Shown piece after piece: positions 60,598 through 64,000 of a stretch of 64,000 nt of DNA. How positions within the stretch are numbered: the stretch's first letter is position 1; the number at the start of each line of letters is the position of its first letter. Below the pieces are notes generated by a model. The model was given only the letters and a program-made list of their open reading frames with translations. It did no database searches and had not been told where the DNA came from. Made by a program: the position numbers and the translations under genes. Source of the stretch: Peromyscus leucopus (lineage: Eukaryota > Chordata > Mammalia > Rodentia > Cricetidae); assembly GCF_004664715.2 (NCBI RefSeq), contig NC_051082.1, forward strand, positions 4,851,078 to 4,915,077. The letters are read 5' to 3'.

Positions 60598-61002
60598 TCA
60601 GTCCTATTTCCTGAGATTATCCAATCTGGAGTCCCTCCCCCAGGTCACCTGGCTTGATCCCAAAGCCCCTGCTCCTCCATGGCATGCCTGTCCCCCAGCA
60701 GCCAGGTAACTAGACAGAGGTTCCTTCACGACCTTTGGCCGCAGGATGTTGCAACCTGTAAGTCCCCAAACGTCCCTGGGTCAAAATGTTTGCCTCATCT
60801 AAATGCAGCCATCTTCCAGGAGAAGAGCTGGCACTGATTCCTCACCCCGCTGGGCGCAGCACCATGGGGACCTGGGAGACAAAGCGGCCGAAGGGAAGAT
60901 TCTAGAATTTGCACCACGAGGAGCCGGTGGTGGTGCAGGATGGGATGGCAGAGGCTGGAGGGGGTGGAGCTGTCACACCGTCTCTCCTGGCTTTAATCTT
61001 GA

Positions 61003-61086
61003 ATTTGCATGCTTTAATATGAAATCTAATTGCAGATGCTGAATTATGGTGGGGAGCTCATCAGAGCTGACTAATTAATTAGTCAG
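61003..61086. promoter_or_regulatory. POU octamer and homeodomain palindrome, possible enhancer
   Basis: ATTTGCAT (octamer) lies at 61003-61010, and the perfect 20-bp palindrome CTGACTAATTAATTAGTCAG at 61067-61086, with TAAT cores between. The surrounding 60.97-61.16 kb is AT-rich and free of recognised repeats. Function is inferred from motif density only. Confidence 0.35.
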
Positions 61087-61889
61087 ATTTATAAGCACTT
61101 GACTCTTAGAGATCTATGGCCCTGATTTGTCACCTCAAAGCTCTTGGAAATTTTTCCTCTGCTAGTTAGTTCTCATGGGGTGTTGAGAATCATGTGGAGG
61201 GGCTGCTTTGGAGGGGCAGTCTGATCCCCAAAAGCAGTCTGGAGACCACACCTCCTTATGAAATCTCCCTTCCTTTGAGATCAGTGAGGGTTTTACCCTA
61301 AGAATGCAGATGTAACAACAAAAGCATGTCTCTTATTCTGTACCTTTATGAGGCCATGGCAGACATTACTAATAGATTACCAAATTCCTTTCTATAGAAT
61401 CCGGCCTCCGGGCTCAATCTTCTTCCTTGTGACTGACAATCCACTCAACTGGCTTCTCTTTCCCTTCTTGGGGTCAGCCCACTCCGCTCACAGCAGAAGA
61501 GAGAAAGGAACCGGTTTGCTCCGGAAGGCTGCCACTGAGGCACGTTAGCCTCTCATCTCTCCACCTGTCAGTGTGCCCCTTTGTCCAGAGGGCATTAAGT
61601 TGACCGTTCAGGATGTAAAGGCATGAGATAATACATATGAAAGACGCTGTCACAGGTCGCGGAGAGAGATGGCAGTGGCCCCAGCTTCTGGCTGAGATGG
61701 TGGTGGAGACTGACGGTGAGGGAGACTTGTCCAGCGAGGCGTCTCAGGGGGGATGGGAACACGTTTTTTCCCTCCTGGGTCGCTCTAGAGTACAAGCCAG
61801 GTCTGCATTCACAGGCTGGAGTCCAGCCAGTCGCCTGTCTATGGCAGGAACGGCACAGCACACATCCCCCAGGCTGCAAGCTTGTGGTG

Positions 61890-62190
61890 GTGTGGATAAG
61901 AATGGCCTCCACAGGCTCATAGATTTGAAGGCTTGGTCCCCAGGGAGTGAACTGTTTGAAAGGATTATGAGGCATGGCCTGGTTGGAGGACGTAGGCTTT
62001 GAAGTCATTTCTCGCCTGTGGGTCAGGACGTATCTCTCAGCGACTTCTCCAGCACCACGTCCTCCTCCATGCTGCCATGTTCCCAGTATGATGGCAATGG
62101 ACTAAACCTCTGAACTGTAAGCAAGTCCTAATTCAGGGATTTCCTTTGTAAGAGTTACCACGGTCCTGGGGGCTCCTCACAGCAGTCTAT
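61890..62190 (-). repeat. Dispersed repeat (copy 4, reversed)
   Basis: 'CTGAACTGTAAGCAAGTCCT', 'GGGATTTCCTTTGTAAGAGT' and 'TACCACGGTCCTGGGGGCTC' are the reverse complement of the opening of the 16.5-kb repeat. Confidence 0.65.
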
Positions 62191-62384
62191 TGATTTTTTT
62201 AAGTTACTGTCTGGTTCTCACAGCGCTAGAACAGGAGGACAGTATCAGAGGTACCCATGAGTAGTGGGGAGGCTCTAGGGATTATCATCCTCCAGGGACT
62301 ACCGTGACTCCCGCTGTCCCAAGGGAGGAAGGCGGCAGAGGGACACATTTTCCGCCTTCTTTCGGTCTTTCTATTTATTTGTCT

Positions 62385-62515
62385 TTGACCAGGGTCTCAT
62401 GTAGCCCAGGCTAGCCTCAGACTTGATATGTAGCCAAGATGACCTTGTCCTTGAACTGGTACGACCACCTCCACCTCCCAAGTACTGAGATTGGCGGCAT
62501 GCACCACCACACACG
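62385..62515 (-). repeat. Diverged B4/B1-like SINE
   Basis: 'AGGGTCTCATGTAGCCCAGG', 'CCACCTCCACCTCCCAAGTA' and 'GGCGGCATGCACCACCACAC' in reverse. Confidence 0.65.
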
Positions 62516-64000
62516 TTTATTCCATGTCGGGGACCAAGCCCAGGGCTCCGTGCATGCTAGACAGGCATTCTATCAGCAGAGCCACAGGCCAGGCCCAGCT
62601 TTCACTTGCTTCCCGTTCTCCCTTGGGTTTCTTACACAGTGAGCCCTCCTCAAATCTAACTGAATCCACTGCAGAAAAGTTAGAAAATCCAGACTTAAAG
62701 AAGGAAATAAGTGTTAACCCAGGATAGCCTCATGTAGAGGCAAGCACTGTTAAATACTCAGTCTTCCTGTGTGAATACACACATCGATTCTACAGAATTC
62801 GGACTGTTCGCTACACAGCATTTTGGAACAGGTCCCCATACCCACTTACTACAGAAGTCATGACATTTCTTACAGTCGCTCATTGTTAAATAGCGCACTC
62901 ACTCGTGGAATCATCTAGCTTTCTCGTCCTGCACACGAGTGTCCAGTTTTTCACGGTAATGAGCAACATCGCTGAACGAGACCCTCTGGGCTGTGCTGAG
63001 ACACATTTCCCTCTGAGATGTTTGGGGGGGGGACATGCACTCTCAGGACTCTCGTGAGAGTTGTCAAACTGTCCCCTTGGAATTCATGCCCACTTTCACT
63101 CCCCCACGCTGGAGAGGCATGCTTTTCTCCCACTGGTATCGCCAGGTGGAAAGCCACAGGCTCAAGACTCTCCAGCCGCTGGGACACTGCAGCTGAGTCC
63201 CAAAGGCCATGGAAATAAAGTTCTCTCTCGCGTCTTCCCCAGCTTAAAGCACCTTGACAGAGGCCGTGGCCAGTCCGTGCATCTGGCCACCTGGCATGGC
63301 CACCACAGCTGCTCGCTGCCTCCCTGCCCACATGCATGCCTGGATGTGTCTGCTCAAGGCCTGCAGCTCACACCTCGTGGCAGGACAGCGAGCTTGAGTT
63401 ATAGCGGACCTGATTTCCCTGTACAGCTCCCATGGAGTTAACAGATGTACGCACGTCTGAAGCAGTCAGGCGGCAAGAGGCTTTGGGGCCGATCCTTCCC
63501 GTTTTGACAGTGTGTAATTGAGGTGAAGCCATAAATTTTATAAACAAGAATAAACGCCCCTTTAGCAACATATGTCTGCTCGACCCTTCCAAGGTGATCA
63601 TAAATAAAGGCACCTACTAGCTGGGGAGGGATGTGGGCATTACAGATGGCCAGTGGGGAGGACCAGAGGGCCTGTGACCCGAGATCAGCCACGGGGAGTT
63701 GCTTCTAGAGCGCTGGTAGATGGAGAGGTCACCTTGCACCCAGGATCTGGAGTTATCAGGTTGGTTTTGTGCCATCTATTGGGTTGGTTCTCTGGGGGCC
63801 TTTGTGACACTTTGAATTGGCACCTATTTCTCATTTTCCTTGGAAGGGCGACCTCTGGCTGGGACAACCGGGGTCCTCTGGGAGCTTTTCAATTCTTTCC
63901 TCCGCTCCTACACCAGCAGCCCACCCCACTTAATTACCAGCCATGCCTTAGCAGCTAACTTCCCAAGGAGACCACCCCTGGGAACCCGACAGGTTCTGCT

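Larger units (their letters stand above)
56620..64000. other. Intergenic DNA downstream of UBE3B
   Basis: No functional gene is recognised on either strand. MMAB (expected convergent, minus strand) shows no recognisable exon, so it must lie further right. Contents: SINE fragments (57640-57745 and 62385-62515), CCAGGG arrays around a PIR-like retrocopy (58235-58754), a B1 (60398-60597), an AT-rich homeodomain/POU-like element (61003-61086) and dispersed-repeat copy 4 (61890-62190). 59.0-60.1, 62.7-63.5 and 63.6-64.0 kb show nothing recognised. Confidence 0.65.

Noticed and set aside
63438..63692. 84-residue minus-strand frame in the intergenic region
   Set aside because: No recognised family, no flanking splice sites, and it overlaps AT-rich sequence with several AATAAA motifs on the other strand.
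56620..64000. MMAB, the expected convergent neighbour
   Set aside because: No minus-strand frame resembles a cobalamin adenosyltransferase exon. The gene probably begins beyond the right edge.

Overview
This is nuclear DNA from a rodent. The SINEs point most strongly to a cricetid (hamster, vole or deer-mouse group): the B1 copies carry the variant ending 'CCAGGAAAGGCGCAAAGC', alongside B2/B3-, B4- and ID-type elements. I cannot name the species from this sequence alone.

Two protein genes lie head to head around one CpG-rich promoter. On the minus strand is the 5' end of KCTD10: exon 1 at about 8964-9050, whose only coding bases are the ATG, and exon 2 at 3151-3364. The rest of the gene lies beyond the left edge. 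On the plus strand is the whole of UBE3B: a leader exon near 9.4 kb, 26 coding exons from 16091 to 54980, and a 1.6-kb 3' UTR with a poly(A) signal at 56593-56598. Every UBE3B splice junction could be read as GT-AG. The phases join without a break, and the exon lengths sum to 3207 nt, or 1068 residues plus a stop. That equals the length I recall for human UBE3B and puts the catalytic cysteine at residue 1036. The order KCTD10-UBE3B matches the mammalian block KCTD10-UBE3B-MMAB-MVK (human 12q24.11). No MMAB exon is visible before the right edge.

Layout: 1-3150 is KCTD10 intron 2. 3365-8963 is KCTD10 intron 1, with a candidate extra exon at 4088-4175. 8560-9560 is the shared CpG island. 9.5-16.1 kb is UBE3B intron 1, with an 800-bp minisatellite that splits a SINE. 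16.1-56.6 kb is the UBE3B body. 56.6-64 kb is intergenic, with a fragment of a PIR/LILR-type immunoglobulin receptor retrocopy and an AT-rich homeodomain/POU-like element.

Both genes act in ubiquitin ligation: KCTD10 as a BTB adaptor for CUL3 ligases and UBE3B as a HECT ligase. I infer shared promoter control from their position only. I see no bacterial-type operon, CRISPR array, intact mobile-element gene or new protein system. The unusual material is in the non-coding DNA: splice-site-like tandem repeats in UBE3B introns, the SINE-splitting minisatellite, the receptor retrocopy between two CCAGGG arrays, and a well-formed unannotated candidate exon in KCTD10.
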